Shown in pieces: positions 1-9,459 of a stretch of DNA of 64,000 nucleotides (its first letter is position 1; each line of letters opens with the position of its first letter). The position numbers and the translations under genes are program-made. Below the pieces are notes generated by a model that saw nothing but the letters and a program-made list of their open reading frames with translations, searched no databases and was not told where the DNA came from. This stretch comes from Chloroflexota bacterium (GTDB lineage: Bacteria > Chloroflexota > Anaerolineae > Aggregatilineales > J027), in NCBI GenBank assembly GCA_024434115.1, contig QMIT01000003.1, positions 221,282 to 285,281 on the forward strand, written 5' to 3'.

Positions 1-450
1 AATGGTCGGATGTCCGCCAGCAAGAGCAAGGAACACGTCTATCCCCTCGAAAAATTGAAGCTGCTTCTTGGAGAAGGCGTTGCCCACATCCCCAATATGC
101 CCGATTTCAATACCATCCACCTGAAACCGATACATGCCGTTTTGGTCGGGGTCATGTTCCCGATGATCAAGGGCCTCCATTGCCTCAATCGCCTGAAATG
201 TGATTCCTTTGATTATCCGCGAGCCGCCTTGCCTTGCGACCTCCAACGCATTGACAATAATGGGTTGTCCGGGAATCAAATCACCCCGACAGTGAAAACG
301 ATCATTGTCGGATGACGTAATCACAATGTCGGCCTCATCTTGTACTGGCGCATACCCCGACGTTTCCGGCGTATAGGGGTCTGTGACGATCTTTGTCCCA
401 TTGCTGGCGGTAATCAAAAAACTGGCGTGCCCATACCATCTGAGCCTCAT
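1..450 (-). CDS. Metallo-beta-lactamase-fold protein with degenerate metal site (3' end outside window)
   Basis: Partial gene: the reading frame is open from the ATG at 450-448 to the window edge (150 codons). The start MRLRWYGHASFLI, the TDPY strand and the later IGHIGDVG and DVFLALAGG stretches match the Lactamase_B_3 / UlaG-like branch of MBL-fold hydrolases. Where the family carries the HxHxDH zinc motif, this protein reads TSSDNDRFH, so the usual first-site histidines are missing. The later GHIGD histidine and aspartate are kept. The ATG overlaps the stop of the upstream LLM oxidoreductase gene by four bases (ATGA), so the two are probably translationally coupled and co-transcribed with the sugar operon. 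I infer a non-canonical or non-catalytic member. The activity is unknown. Confidence 0.75.
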   Translation of the reverse strand, partial: MRLRWYGHASFLITASNGTKIVTDPYTPETSGYAPVQDEADIVITSSDNDRFHCRGDLIPGQPIIVNALEVARQGGSRIIKGITFQAIEAMEALDHREHDPDQNGMYRFQVDGIEIGHIGDVGNAFSKKQLQFFEGIDVFLALAGGHPTI

Positions 451-1358
451 CGCTTAATGCCCCGCAGCGTGGATAGAACATCCAGCGTCATCCCAATTAC
501 GTCGGGGTTGGGCAAGCCAAGCACTTCTAGCATGAAATAATCCACACCGCCTTTAATAAATGCTCCCATTTGCTCACTGACCTGCATGGGTGTCCCGACA
601 AACGCATTGTTCTTTGTCCACTTACCCCCGCCAAGCGCTTGAGCCTCAACCTCGGTCTTACCGACTGCCAAGCGTCCAAACCATGTTAGGCGGATGGATT
701 TCGGGTCGCGCCCAATCGCTTCACAGTGCCCATGCAACACCTTCACACGATCAAAATAGGCAGCATACCCCGCATCTGGCATATTCCACATTTCCGCATA
801 TTTCGCAGCGAGTAGGGTGGTCTTATTGCCCCCGCCGCCGACCAAAATGGGAATCATGGGGTTTGGTTTGGGTTCACAATAGGCATCTACCAGATGATAG
901 TGTTTGCCCTGATAATTGACCTTGCCGGGTTGCGTCCATAGGCGTTTGAAAATCTCCAGCGTGTCCTCTAATTGCTCAACTCGCACACCCGCCGAAGGAA
1001 ATGGATAATCATAGGCGCGGTATTCATCCTCTTTCCAACCCGCCCCGATCGCCATAATCAACCGTCCATTGGTCAGGGCTTGCAGAGTAGAAGCCATCTT
1101 CGCCAATAGTGCCGGATTACGATAGCTCTGACCCAACACAATCGGCCCAATTTCGAATTGCGGCCAACGCGCTGCCGCAAAACTAAGCACTGTCCATGCT
1201 TCATACGTCGGGTCGTCGTCCCAGAAAAAATGATCAGTCATCCATAGGCTTCTAAAAAAACCATCAAAATGGGGCAAACTGGCATCCAAATCGGACAGCC
1301 AACGCGAAATTTGGCCTTTGGGTGGGCCAGCCAACATGCTGAGTCCAAAATCTATCAT
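447..1358 (-). CDS. LLM-class flavin/F420-dependent oxidoreductase
   Basis: 303-residue protein of the bacterial luciferase-like monooxygenase family, a TIM-barrel fold that uses FMN or F420. Family hallmarks are the N-terminal FGLSMLAGP strand, WMTDHFFW, the GRLIMAIGAGWKEDEYRAYDY segment (typical of the F420-type subgroup) and PILVGGGGNKT before the C-terminal helices. The sequence alone does not settle the cofactor or substrate. It lies in the leftward sugar operon, 143 bases after the ThuA gene, and is coupled by ATGA overlap to the following MBL-fold gene. A role in oxidising or reducing a sugar-derived intermediate is inference from location only. Confidence 0.85.
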   Translation of the reverse strand: MIDFGLSMLAGPPKGQISRWLSDLDASLPHFDGFFRSLWMTDHFFWDDDPTYEAWTVLSFAAARWPQFEIGPIVLGQSYRNPALLAKMASTLQALTNGRLIMAIGAGWKEDEYRAYDYPFPSAGVRVEQLEDTLEIFKRLWTQPGKVNYQGKHYHLVDAYCEPKPNPMIPILVGGGGNKTTLLAAKYAEMWNMPDAGYAAYFDRVKVLHGHCEAIGRDPKSIRLTWFGRLAVGKTEVEAQALGGGKWTKNNAFVGTPMQVSEQMGAFIKGGVDYFMLEVLGLPNPDVIGMTLDVLSTLRGIKR

Positions 1359-1501
1359 TTACCCCTACCTCTTTTTATTTCGCATAATGCTTGAATAAGT
1401 TCAATCAAATTTCTATTTCAAACAGGCTTAATTGTAATTCGGGTGGTCCGCCACGAAAGCAGGCCACTGTAATACGTCAAACTGAATCAACAGGTAGGCA
1501 A

Positions 1502-2239
1502 TTAGCCTTCATGCGGCGGAATGGCTTCAAGCGGCTTATGATTACCAAAAATCGGCTTGGGGCCATTGCCCGGTGCGGCCCATTTGACCCCGTTGGCAAT
1601 CACCTGCAAGACCTCCCGTTGATAGTAGGTTGGATAGGTTTCATGACCGGGGCGAAAATAGAAAATCTTGCCCCGTCCGCGCTGATAACAACACCCACTG
1701 CGGAAAATCTCACCCCCCTGAAACCAACTGACCAATACCAGTTCGTCCGGTTGCGGAATGTCAAAAAATTCCCCATACATTTCTTCGCGGGGGATTTCAA
1801 AATATTCACCGAGACCTTCTGCGATGGGATGATGTGGCGCGACAACCCAAATCCGTTCTCGTTCATCCGCTTCCCGCCATTTCAAATCGCAGGTCGTACC
1901 CATCAATTTGCGGAAAATCTTGGAATGATGACCGGAATGTAGAACGACTAGCCCCATCCCATCGAGTACCCGCTTCTGGACACGCTCGACAATCTCATCA
2001 CTCACTTCTTTGTGCGCGATGTGTCCCCACCACGTCAGTACATCGGTTTCCGCCAATGCCGCTTCGGTTAATCCATGTTCAGGTTCATCAATCGTAGCGG
2101 TTTTGACCGAAAAGCCTGCTTCGCGCAATGGCTTGGCAATGGCATCATGCAGCCCATTGGGATACATCGCCTGCACTTTTGGATTTTTCTTTTCGTGGCG
2201 ACCTTCGTTCCAGACCAAAACACGTATTGAATTTGACAT
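1502..2239 (-). CDS. ThuA-domain protein
   Basis: 245-residue protein that is almost entirely a ThuA (trehalose utilisation) domain, a class I glutamine-amidotransferase-like fold. Visible family segments are [12 protein letters not shown] at the N-terminus, [27 protein letters not shown] and the C-terminal [17 protein letters not shown], which are well conserved among bacterial ThuA proteins. The biochemical reaction of ThuA proteins is not firmly established. They often sit beside Gfo/Idh oxidoreductases in sugar clusters, as here: the stop of the upstream Gfo/Idh gene is only 12 bases away. A role in keto-sugar or disaccharide handling is likely but unproven. Confidence 0.85.
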   Translation of the reverse strand: MSNSIRVLVWNEGRHEKKNPKVQAMYPNGLHDAIAKPLREAGFSVKTATIDEPEHGLTEAALAETDVLTWWGHIAHKEVSDEIVERVQKRVLDGMGLVVLHSGHHSKIFRKLMGTTCDLKWREADERERIWVVAPHHPIAEGLGEYFEIPREEMYGEFFDIPQPDELVLVSWFQGGEIFRSGCCYQRGRGKIFYFRPGHETYPTYYQREVLQVIANGVKWAAPGNGPKPIFGNHKPLEAIPPHEG

Positions 2240-2251
2240 CAGATTTCTCCC

Positions 2252-3259
2252 TTATTTCGTTTTTACCGGAGCGCCACCCTGCGCTGCCGAGGCTTGAACC
2301 GCATCCCATAATTTTGACATCCGCAGGCCAATTTCCGGCGGGGCGGGATTCGGAATTTTGCCACTTCGTACCGCTAAAAATTGTTCCCACACACCCATCG
2401 AAGCCGGTACGGGGACTTCTTCAAATGTATCGCTGCCCTGTTTTTGCAGCAGCAAGCGCTCACCCCATTGACCCGTCCGTACAATGCCTTTGGTACAAAA
2501 TACAAAAATCTCAGAGGCACAGGAGGGGATAGTTTCACCACAGGCCGCAATTGTCACCATTGCGCCAGATTTTAGCTTACCCATAACCGTAGCGCGGGTA
2601 TCCACCGGGCGTTCATTGTTATCCAGCCATGCCGCCACTTCAGTGAAATCCTCGCCGGCAATATCGGTGATGGTATTGAGCATATGCGCTCCGGTGTCAA
2701 ACAGAAAACCGCCCCCTGACAATTCGGGCACTTGTCGCCATGTTCCGGCCACATTCGGCCCCCAATTTTGCCAGACGGTGCCGCTGATAGTCAGAATTTC
2801 GCCGAGTTCACCTGATCGCAGCATTTTGTCAAGCGTGCGAATCTGAGGGGATAGACTGCCTTGAAAAGCCACCACCAATAACCGCTCAGTGCGATCACGA
2901 ATTTCAATCAGGCTTTCGGCTTCTTGGGCATTCATCACCATTGGCTTTTCCAACAGCACATCAATCCCCGCTTCCATACACAATTTCGTCTGGTCATGAT
3001 GATAGGCGTGCGGGGTAATGATAAAGGCCGCGTCTAATTTGCCATGATATTCCGACACTAGTTCCGCTAAATTGGGAATATTCGGAGGGGCTTTGACACC
3101 AGCCGCTTTAAACAGTTTCGCGGTTGCTTCATAGGCCTCTTGGGAGGGATCAGAAACCACTACAATTTCGGTGGTGTCCTTCATCTTCATCATTTGTTTG
3201 ATGTGACTGCGGGCCATACCACCGACCCCAATCATCACCGTCCGTACAATAGCGCTCAT
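2252..3259 (-). CDS. Gfo/Idh/MocA-family oxidoreductase
   Basis: 335-residue NAD(P)-dependent sugar dehydrogenase of the glucose-fructose oxidoreductase family. The N-terminal Rossmann domain begins [13 protein letters not shown] (GxGxxA nucleotide-binding loop), followed by the family EKP signature in [11 protein letters not shown] near residue 100. The C-terminal alpha/beta domain has [14 protein letters not shown], whose aspartate and histidine match the catalytic region of the family. It is four bases downstream of the enolase-superfamily dehydratase and 12 bases upstream of the ThuA gene, so it belongs to the same transcript. It probably oxidises a sugar, inositol-like polyol or keto-sugar. 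The substrate is not readable from sequence. Confidence 0.88.
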   Translation of the reverse strand: MSAIVRTVMIGVGGMARSHIKQMMKMKDTTEIVVVSDPSQEAYEATAKLFKAAGVKAPPNIPNLAELVSEYHGKLDAAFIITPHAYHHDQTKLCMEAGIDVLLEKPMVMNAQEAESLIEIRDRTERLLVVAFQGSLSPQIRTLDKMLRSGELGEILTISGTVWQNWGPNVAGTWRQVPELSGGGFLFDTGAHMLNTITDIAGEDFTEVAAWLDNNERPVDTRATVMGKLKSGAMVTIAACGETIPSCASEIFVFCTKGIVRTGQWGERLLLQKQGSDTFEEVPVPASMGVWEQFLAVRSGKIPNPAPPEIGLRMSKLWDAVQASAAQGGAPVKTK

Positions 3260-3263
3260 AGAA

Positions 3264-4463
3264 TTAACGAATCTCCTCGACGGCCCAGTGGTCGCCCATT
3301 GCCCGTCGGCCTTTCGCCAAACCTTCCCCTTCAGAGATTTGATAAATCAGGTCGGGTCGTTTCAACATTTCAGGACGCAGGTCTACCCCTAATCCGGGTC
3401 CTTCCGGAATGGCAAAATGCCCATCTACGACTTTCGGCGCAAATTCACTGATGATGGGGAAATAGGTTTGATAAAAGGCTCGCACGGATTCTACAAAATA
3501 AAGATTGGGAATGTGTGCGCCGAGGTGCATACAGGCCGCGTGACAAATCGGGCCAGCGACGTTATGCAGCACCAATGGCACGCCAAACGCCTCTGCTATA
3601 TTAGCGATTTTCCGGGTCTCTGCAATGCCCCCATTCCAGACTGGATCGGTCATGACAATTTGGGAGACATGCTTTTCCAGCCACTCGCGCAACTGCCAGC
3701 GTGTCATTAGCAATTCTGAGCCGATGACTGGAATAGAGGTGCGGCGGGAAAATTCACGAATCTCATCAGGGTAGACCGCCGACATGACATCTTCCACAAA
3801 GAGGATGTGATATGGCTCAAGCGCACGGGCAATCCGTTCCATACTGACCCGATTCCACCGGAAATGACATTCAATGCCGATTTCCATATCCGTTCCCACC
3901 GCGTCTCGAATTTGGCGGACGGGGGTTAAGCCCTTTTCGACATCGGCGAGACTGATATATTGCCCAAACGACGCTTCACTAAATTGGTCGAACGGCCAGA
4001 TTTTCATCGCCTTGATACCATCTGCCAGTAAACTTTTCGCCAGTGCCCCCGCATCCTCATGCCACGCTGCGTAATCTTGCACTGGGCCAAAGCCGATACA
4101 GGTGTTATAGGTCGGCACTTTTTGGCGGGTCTTGCCACCAAGCAAATGATAGAGGGGGGCATTGTAATGTTTACCCATGATGTCCCAAAGCGCGACCTCA
4201 ATGGCAGAAAGCGCCCGTGTTTCCGCCCCGGCATAACCATGATACATGAGGTTGTCCATGACAAAACGCCACAGGCCCTCAATATCTAGTGCATCCTGAC
4301 CGAGTACCAGCGGCGCGACTGTGCCATGCAGTGCCCCTTTTGCGCCGGGGATTTTGTCTACCGTTTCGCCAAGCCCGATGAGGCCGGAATCCGTATGAAC
4401 ACGCACCACCATCAAACGGGGATATTCAGCCCATTGTAAAGATTCAATAGCAATAATTTTCAT
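3264..4463 (-). CDS. Enolase-superfamily sugar-acid dehydratase (mandelate racemase/muconate lactonizing family)
   Basis: 399-residue protein with an N-terminal capping domain (about 1-125) and a C-terminal barrel. Apparent metal ligands are the Glu of IGIECHFRW, the Glu of LFVEDV and the Glu of VIGSELL. The His of ECH and the His of LVLHNVAGP occupy the acid/base positions seen in galactonate-dehydratase-like members. This supports dehydration of an aldonic acid to a 2-keto-3-deoxy acid. Exact specificity (galactonate, arabinonate, fuconate or similar) cannot be read. Its ATG overlaps the stop of the phosphatase gene by four bases, and the Gfo/Idh gene follows after four bases. The island also has a second dehydratase of unrelated fold at 9456, which suggests more than one sugar-acid substrate. 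Confidence 0.87.
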   Translation of the reverse strand: MKIIAIESLQWAEYPRLMVVRVHTDSGLIGLGETVDKIPGAKGALHGTVAPLVLGQDALDIEGLWRFVMDNLMYHGYAGAETRALSAIEVALWDIMGKHYNAPLYHLLGGKTRQKVPTYNTCIGFGPVQDYAAWHEDAGALAKSLLADGIKAMKIWPFDQFSEASFGQYISLADVEKGLTPVRQIRDAVGTDMEIGIECHFRWNRVSMERIARALEPYHILFVEDVMSAVYPDEIREFSRRTSIPVIGSELLMTRWQLREWLEKHVSQIVMTDPVWNGGIAETRKIANIAEAFGVPLVLHNVAGPICHAACMHLGAHIPNLYFVESVRAFYQTYFPIISEFAPKVVDGHFAIPEGPGLGVDLRPEMLKRPDLIYQISEGEGLAKGRRAMGDHWAVEEIR

Positions 4464-4915
4464 AGTTTCCTAATTTCAAAGATCAGTTCTATCACTTTTC
4501 GATAATTAATGGCTTCGTTGTAATACCCGCATAGCGAATCCCACAATGCCTTATGTGGTTGGGTATCAAAATGACGGGTGGCAACTTCACGCAGAGCATC
4601 CATGAGGCTTAGATTCTCGATTTCTTTGAGGGCGGCAATTGCAAAACTACTTGAGCGGCTGATCCCCGCCCCACATGCCACCAGCACTATTTTGCCAAGT
4701 TCTTTTTGAGAACGGATAAATTCGATACCTTGAGTTAGTAGGTTTGTTGGAATCGGTTCACCATCTTCAACGGGCAAATACAGCGCGGTGATGTTTGGCT
4801 GCTCGACCAACTCTGCCAATTGGAGCATTGCACTAATGTTGCGGGACTGCAAATAGGCCAAATCGCAGGTATCGCGGTATTTGCCAATATAGAGCCAAGA
4901 GCGAATCTGGTTCAT
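4460..4915 (-). CDS. Dual-specificity protein phosphatase-like protein
   Basis: 151-residue protein with a cysteine-phosphatase fold. The P-loop CGAGISRSS fits CX5R, with the nucleophile Cys and phosphate-binding Arg in place. PVEDGEPIP upstream supplies a plausible general-acid Asp. The residue before the Cys is Ala instead of the usual His (VACGAG), a mild departure from HCX5R. It resembles small eukaryote-like DSPs that act on phosphoprotein or phospho-metabolites. The gene sits inside the sugar operon, one base after the FAH gene and overlapping the dehydratase start by ATGA, so it is tightly co-expressed. Whether it dephosphorylates a protein, perhaps a target of the Ser/Thr kinases in this window, or a sugar phosphate is open. 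Confidence 0.85.
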   Translation of the reverse strand: MNQIRSWLYIGKYRDTCDLAYLQSRNISAMLQLAELVEQPNITALYLPVEDGEPIPTNLLTQGIEFIRSQKELGKIVLVACGAGISRSSSFAIAALKEIENLSLMDALREVATRHFDTQPHKALWDSLCGYYNEAINYRKVIELIFEIRKL

Positions 4916-4916
4916 G

Positions 4917-5816
4917 TCAGACCACTTTCACGGTATTGATAAGCGTCCCTATGCCCTCAATCTCAATCTGCACTTCATCCCCTGCCTGCAAGGTGAATTC
5001 ACCGGGAGGGACCACGCCTGTACCTGTCAGCAGCACCACGCCTTCGGGATAGGCATTGCTGCGTCCCAGATAATCCACCAATTCGGGAATGGTGCGTTTA
5101 ATGCGCGAGGTATGCACCGCCCCTTCAAATGCAACTTCCCCCCCCCGACGGATATGAATATGAATCGAGGTATCGGGCCAATCGGCAGTTGATTTCAATA
5201 GAATCCCCGGCCCAATCGCACAGGAGGCAGTATAAACTTTGGCTTGCGGCAGATACAGTGGGTTTTCACCTTCAATATCCCGGCTACTCATGTCATTGCC
5301 AACCGTAAACCCAACCATTTCCATTGCCGGATTGATGACAAGGCCCAATTCTGGCTCTGGCACTGACCATGTGGCGTCACTGCGAATGCCAACCCCGGCA
5401 TGTACCCCAACCACCCATCGTCCCCGTGCCTTAAAAAATAGTTCAGGGCGTTCGGCGCGATAGACACGGGCATATACATCCCCACCGTCCTGTGATTCTT
5501 CTTGGCGGGCGACCTTGCTGCGTTCATATGTCACCCCGGCAGCCCAAACATCCTGCTCATCTATTGGAGCTAACCAATGCGGGATGTTTTCGGCGGGGAT
5601 ATTCTCAAAAATGGCGGCAGGGAAGGTTAGTAAACTAGTCCGACCTGCCTGCAAGATTTCTTCTATCGCAGATTCAACACGGCCCATGCTCGATTTGAGC
5701 CATGCGGTCAGGGTTGGATATTTGCTGTGGACATCATGCACTTTTTCATCGGAGCGTACCCCCAAGCGTGGGCCATAATTGGGGTGAAAATAGCGAACGA
5801 GTAATGGATCATTCAT
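4917..5816 (-). CDS. FAH-family 2-keto-3-deoxy-pentonate dehydratase (AraD1-like)
   Basis: 299-residue fumarylacetoacetate-hydrolase-fold enzyme. Several segments match the AraD1 / 2-keto-3-deoxy-D-arabinonate dehydratase group: AAGVTYERSKVARQEES, DVYARVYRAERPELFFKA, the metal-binding PEPELGLVIN and NDMSSRDIEGENPLYLPQAK. That group converts 2-keto-3-deoxy-pentonates to alpha-ketoglutaric semialdehyde in Weimberg-type pathways. The product would be the substrate of the 2,5-dioxovalerate-type aldehyde dehydrogenase at 11473. The gene starts 54 bases after the SDR stop and is followed after one base by the phosphatase. The family call is strong. Pentose stereochemistry is inference. Confidence 0.88.
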   Translation of the reverse strand: MNDPLLVRYFHPNYGPRLGVRSDEKVHDVHSKYPTLTAWLKSSMGRVESAIEEILQAGRTSLLTFPAAIFENIPAENIPHWLAPIDEQDVWAAGVTYERSKVARQEESQDGGDVYARVYRAERPELFFKARGRWVVGVHAGVGIRSDATWSVPEPELGLVINPAMEMVGFTVGNDMSSRDIEGENPLYLPQAKVYTASCAIGPGILLKSTADWPDTSIHIHIRRGGEVAFEGAVHTSRIKRTIPELVDYLGRSNAYPEGVVLLTGTGVVPPGEFTLQAGDEVQIEIEGIGTLINTVKVV

Positions 5817-5870
5817 GGTGTTTTTTCGCTTTCTTAAAATCGCCGGATTGAATCAAATTTAAATAAGGGC

Positions 5871-6650
5871 CTAATCTTGTGGTTGTTCACCTTTGGAGGC
5901 TAATCCACCGTCTACTTCATAGTTCGAGCCTGTCACAAAACTGGCTTCATCCGATGCCAAAAATACAAACACACTAGCCACCTCATCAATCGTGCCGACT
6001 CGTCCAATCGGGTGCATCTCATCAAACTGCTGGCGTAAATAGTCAGGTCGAGACTGTGCCGCCAAAAAATCGTGCAACATTGGAGAGTCTATCGTTCCGG
6101 GAGAAACCGAGTTAACGCGAATCCCTAAACGGGCATAATCGGTGGACATGGCACGGGTCAGGGCGATTAATGCGCCTTTGGTCGCGGAATAAGCCGCAAT
6201 CCCCGGCAGGCCACGTATCCCCGTCACACTTGCCATATGGATGATGCTACCCTGCCCCATCGCCAGCATATCAGGAATCACGGCGCGATTGCACAGATAC
6301 GCCCCACGCAAATTGACGGCCATACAGCGGTCAAAATCATCGGGATGCAGTTCATGAATTCGACCCGCTGGCATGACGGCAGCGTTATTGACCAGTACAT
6401 TAATCGGCCCAAAGCGCCCTTTGAGTCGAGACACGGCCTGATTGACACTCTGTTCGTCGCTGACATCCGCGCCGAGGGCAATCGCCTGACCGCCCACCGC
6501 CAGAATTTCATCCACAACTTCTTGACAGGCACTTTCATGCAAATCTAATACGCCGACTTTCGCCCCCTCTTTGGCAAACCGTACCGCGATGCCATGCCCG
6601 ATGCCGCGTGCCGCCCCTGTCACAAGGGCCACTTTATTTTGTAGACGCAT
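5871..6650 (-). CDS. Short-chain dehydrogenase/reductase
   Basis: 259-residue classical SDR. It has the TGAARGIG cofactor loop near residue 11, [10 protein letters not shown], the NNAA strand motif, the catalytic Ser in [10 protein letters not shown] and the active-site YSATKGAL (YxxxK), and ends in a [12 protein letters not shown]-terminus. NAD(P)-dependent oxidation of a sugar or sugar lactol to the lactone is likely from context. It sits 11 bases upstream of the FAH side of the operon and 12 bases downstream of a Gfo/Idh oxidoreductase. Four predicted dehydrogenases of two folds occur in this operon, so their individual substrates cannot be assigned. Confidence 0.88.
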   Translation of the reverse strand: MRLQNKVALVTGAARGIGHGIAVRFAKEGAKVGVLDLHESACQEVVDEILAVGGQAIALGADVSDEQSVNQAVSRLKGRFGPINVLVNNAAVMPAGRIHELHPDDFDRCMAVNLRGAYLCNRAVIPDMLAMGQGSIIHMASVTGIRGLPGIAAYSATKGALIALTRAMSTDYARLGIRVNSVSPGTIDSPMLHDFLAAQSRPDYLRQQFDEMHPIGRVGTIDEVASVFVFLASDEASFVTGSNYEVDGGLASKGEQPQD

Positions 6651-6661
6651 AAAAACTTCCT

Positions 6662-7774
6662 TTAAGTAGTAATGGAATTGACCTCAATCCAGCGGCCTTC
6701 TTGATGGCTTTTGATGGCTGCCGCCAAAATCCGCTGAATTTTTGCTCCCACTTGAAAATCAGGCATCGGCTGTTTATTTTCGACGATGGCCGTGATAAAC
6801 CCGCGTGTCATGTTATCCTGCTGGCGGAAAATATCCCTATAGGTGTTATGCACGGTATCACGCCGCGCCCCGGCCCAAATGCGTTCAGGAATCTCCAGCG
6901 GCTTGACTTGTCCTTCACCGACTCGCGCCCCCGATACCATTTGTACTGTTGCCCAATCGGTGTAGCTGTAAAGTGTGCCACCAGAACCATGAAATTCCAT
7001 GTGGTGGGTCTGTCCAAAGGGGGTATCTTCATAACACACCGCACTGACCTGAATGACCCCACTGGCCCCATTCTCAAATTGCAGAGTAATAATCGCCCCA
7101 TCGTCGCCTACTTCATAAGGTTTGCCCTCCGAGTCAGCGGATGCACGTTCCACCAGATGGGTCAGATGGCAGCTTACACTTTTGACATCACCATAGAGCA
7201 TTTGGGCAATGTAGAAAAAGTGCGTGCCGAGATCGCCCACCACCCCTGCTCCTGCTTTACCCAAATCGAAGCGCCATTGATACTCCCCATTGCGGGCATA
7301 ACCCGTGTAGTAGCGCATGTTGAGGTGATAGGGTCGTCCAATATAACCATCATTAATCAGTTCTTTCAAAAAACGGCTGGTCGGCATAAACCCATAGGTA
7401 AACGGCACGAGCGTCTTGAGATGATGCGCTGTTGCAAAATCGGCCATTTCTTTGGCTTGAGCATAGGCCATTGCCAGCGGTTTTTCGCATAAGACATGCA
7501 ACCCTGCCTGCATCGCTTCCATCGCAATTGGATAATGGGCGTCGTTTGATGTAGAAATCACCACTGCATCCAAACGCCGATCTTCAATCATGTCGTGATA
7601 ATCGGCATATACATAGGGAATGTGCCAGCGTTCGGCCATGTGTTTGGCTTTGTCCACATCACGTCCACAAATCGCGTCAATCTTGGCATGGGGGTGATTC
7701 GCCAGTGCTGGCAGGTGCATTGAATCCGCCCACCAACTGGTTCCAACAATGCCCACATCTACAGGGTCTATCAT
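6662..7774 (-). CDS. Gfo/Idh/MocA-family oxidoreductase
   Basis: 370-residue NAD(P)-dependent dehydrogenase. I chose the ATG at 7774 because it has a GGAG ribosome site nine bases upstream and leaves a four-base gap to the preceding SDR stop. A longer frame up to 7849 would overlap that gene by 71 bases. The Rossmann domain begins [21 protein letters not shown] occurs in [11 protein letters not shown], and the C-terminal domain carries [17 protein letters not shown] with the conserved Asp and His. It is a paralogue of the gene at 2252 but only distantly similar, so it probably uses a different sugar or cyclitol. Confidence 0.88.
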   Translation of the reverse strand: MIDPVDVGIVGTSWWADSMHLPALANHPHAKIDAICGRDVDKAKHMAERWHIPYVYADYHDMIEDRRLDAVVISTSNDAHYPIAMEAMQAGLHVLCEKPLAMAYAQAKEMADFATAHHLKTLVPFTYGFMPTSRFLKELINDGYIGRPYHLNMRYYTGYARNGEYQWRFDLGKAGAGVVGDLGTHFFYIAQMLYGDVKSVSCHLTHLVERASADSEGKPYEVGDDGAIITLQFENGASGVIQVSAVCYEDTPFGQTHHMEFHGSGGTLYSYTDWATVQMVSGARVGEGQVKPLEIPERIWAGARRDTVHNTYRDIFRQQDNMTRGFITAIVENKQPMPDFQVGAKIQRILAAAIKSHQEGRWIEVNSITT

Positions 7775-7778
7775 GGTA

Positions 7779-8576
7779 TTACTCCGTTTTGCGTTCAACA
7801 AAATCAAGTGAGGGTGAAGGGCTAATTGCTGTCCAGCCACCATCCACAATCAAAGTTTGTCCAGTAATTTGAGCAGCGGCGGGCGATAAGAAAAACAGGG
7901 CTGCGTTGGCAATATCCAACGGGAAAGCCGGGCGTTGGGTCGGGATAACTCGTCCCCACACCGCTTCATAATTGGGGTCATCTACCAGATTACGCGGGGT
8001 AACGGTTGCCCCCGGCGCAACAGCGTTGACCGTAATGCCATAGGGGGATAGCTCGACCACCAGATTTTTTGCCAACATTTCTAGGGCAGCCTTACTCATG
8101 GCATAGGCGGCGATATAGGGGATAGCTTGATGGCCTGTGACCGATGACATAAACAATATCCGTCCTCCATGACCCGCCTCCCGCATATGACGGGCCGCTG
8201 CTTGGGCGAGGAAAAATGAGCCGCGCAAATTCACTCCTAAAACTCGATCCAGATTTTCAGGTGGGTAGTCAAAAAAATCGCCCCAAATGGTTAATCCGGC
8301 GTTTGCCACCGCTATATCCAAACGACCAAATTGGCGGACAGCCTCGGTTACAAGACCACGTGTTTGTTCCACATCGGCAACATCCCCGCCCATGCCCACA
8401 CATAGCCCACCTTCTGCTGCGATGGTTTGGGCCGCATCACGGGCAAGAATAGCATCCACATCATTTAATAATACCTTTGCGCCGTGCAGCACCAGTTGGT
8501 GGGCGATTTCATAGCCAATACCCACACCAGCACCTGTCACAATGGCGACCTGCCCCTCAAAATTTTTTTCACTCAT
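7779..8576 (-). CDS. Short-chain dehydrogenase/reductase (first gene of the leftward sugar operon)
   Basis: 265-residue classical SDR with TGAGVGIG cofactor loop, ANAGLTIWGD, catalytic Ser in MSSVTGHQ, active-site YAMSKAAL and the C-terminal ITGQTLIVDGGW. The start ATG has an AGGAG site about nine bases upstream. It is the promoter-proximal gene of the operon running left to the window edge, and faces the FAH gene at 8653 across a 76-base divergent region. As the first enzyme gene it is a reasonable candidate for the sugar-1-dehydrogenase that starts the pathway, but this is inference. Confidence 0.88.
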   Translation of the reverse strand: MSEKNFEGQVAIVTGAGVGIGYEIAHQLVLHGAKVLLNDVDAILARDAAQTIAAEGGLCVGMGGDVADVEQTRGLVTEAVRQFGRLDIAVANAGLTIWGDFFDYPPENLDRVLGVNLRGSFFLAQAAARHMREAGHGGRILFMSSVTGHQAIPYIAAYAMSKAALEMLAKNLVVELSPYGITVNAVAPGATVTPRNLVDDPNYEAVWGRVIPTQRPAFPLDIANAALFFLSPAAAQITGQTLIVDGGWTAISPSPSLDFVERKTE

Positions 8577-8652
8577 AAACTTTTGCTCCTAAAAGGTATC
8601 GCAGGTTATTATACAGAGGAGTTTAACGCTTCAAAAATTAGGGGAAAATCTT
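8577..8652. promoter_or_regulatory. Divergent promoter region between the two sugar operons
   Basis: A 76-base AT-rich gap separates two divergent operons and must hold both promoters. A TTATTATACA stretch near 8608-8617 resembles a -10 element, and each gene has a purine-rich ribosome site next to its start. I see no convincing long inverted repeat for an operator, and no regulator gene adjoins it. Confidence 0.5.
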
Positions 8653-9459
8653 ATGCGATGGGTTCGTTTTGACACTGAAAAAGGCGCACATTTTGGTTTG
8701 TTAGAAAATCAGAGCGTTCTTTCTACCTCGCTCACATGGTCGGAGATTTTGGCGGGTCATACGCCTAACCCCAAAGTCGAATATGCGCTGGGTGCATTTC
8801 CCTTACTTGCACCCGTTGAGCGCCCCGGCAAAATTATTGCCATTGGCCTCAATTACATGGATCACTGCCGCGAAACCAATACCGAACCCCCCAAACGACC
8901 TCTAATTTTCACCAAATTTACCACCGCCATCACTGGCCCCAACACCCCAATTCAGTGGGCCTCTGCTTTGACCGAACAGGTGGATTATGAAGCTGAACTC
9001 GCGGTGGTCATCGGCAAAAAGGCCCGTCACGTCTCCGAAGCCGAGGCGCTCGATTATGTTTTTGGCTACACCTGTGCCAATGATGTCAGTGCACGCGATT
9101 TGCAGTTTGGCGATGGTCAGTGGATTCGTGGCAAGAGCCTCGATACGTTTTGTCCGATTGGGCCGGTGTTAGTTACTAAAGATGAAATCCCCGACCCACA
9201 GGCGTTGGCGATTCGCTGTATTCTAAATGGTGAACATGTCCAAGAAAGCAATACCAGCGAGATGATTTTTGGGGTGGCCCATCTGATTTCATTTGCTTCG
9301 CAAGCCTTTACACTCGAACCCGGTGACATCATTTTGACAGGTACGCCACACGGCACAGGCGCTTTCCGCAACCCCAAGTTGTTTATGAAACATGGGGATC
9401 GGGTCGCGGTGGAAATTGATGGCATCGGCAGATTGGAAAATACGTGCGAAGTCCTATGA
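8653..9459 (+). CDS. FAH-family hydrolase/dehydratase
   Basis: 268-residue fumarylacetoacetate-hydrolase-family protein, shorter than the AraD1-type paralogue at 4917. A small N-terminal domain (about 1-55) precedes the catalytic fold: [17 protein letters not shown], the metal-binding [22 protein letters not shown] and [11 protein letters not shown]. This pattern is typical of the broad group annotated as 2,4-diketo-3-deoxy-L-fuconate hydrolase, ureidoglycolate lyase or 2-hydroxyhepta-2,4-diene-1,7-dioate isomerase. Its stop overlaps the dehydratase ATG by ATGA. It could cleave a diketo-deoxy acid or replace AraD1 for another sugar. Exact function is uncertain. Confidence 0.85.
   Translation: MRWVRFDTEKGAHFGLLENQSVLSTSLTWSEILAGHTPNPKVEYALGAFPLLAPVERPGKIIAIGLNYMDHCRETNTEPPKRPLIFTKFTTAITGPNTPIQWASALTEQVDYEAELAVVIGKKARHVSEAEALDYVFGYTCANDVSARDLQFGDGQWIRGKSLDTFCPIGPVLVTKDEIPDPQALAIRCILNGEHVQESNTSEMIFGVAHLISFASQAFTLEPGDIILTGTPHGTGAFRNPKLFMKHGDRVAVEIDGIGRLENTCEVL

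Noticed and set aside
10..315. Rightward open frame of 101 codons at the left edge
   Set aside because: It lies antisense to the MBL-fold gene, which has clear family motifs in the other frame. The product has no recognisable motif.
1442..1453. Short GTGG/CCAC dyad between the ThuA and LLM genes
   Set aside because: The stem is only four to five bases with no T run. It is too weak to call a terminator or operator.
6701..7492. Long rightward open frame of 263 codons
   Set aside because: Fully antisense to the Gfo/Idh gene. Its translation has no family features and no ribosome site, so it is a shadow of a codon-biased gene.
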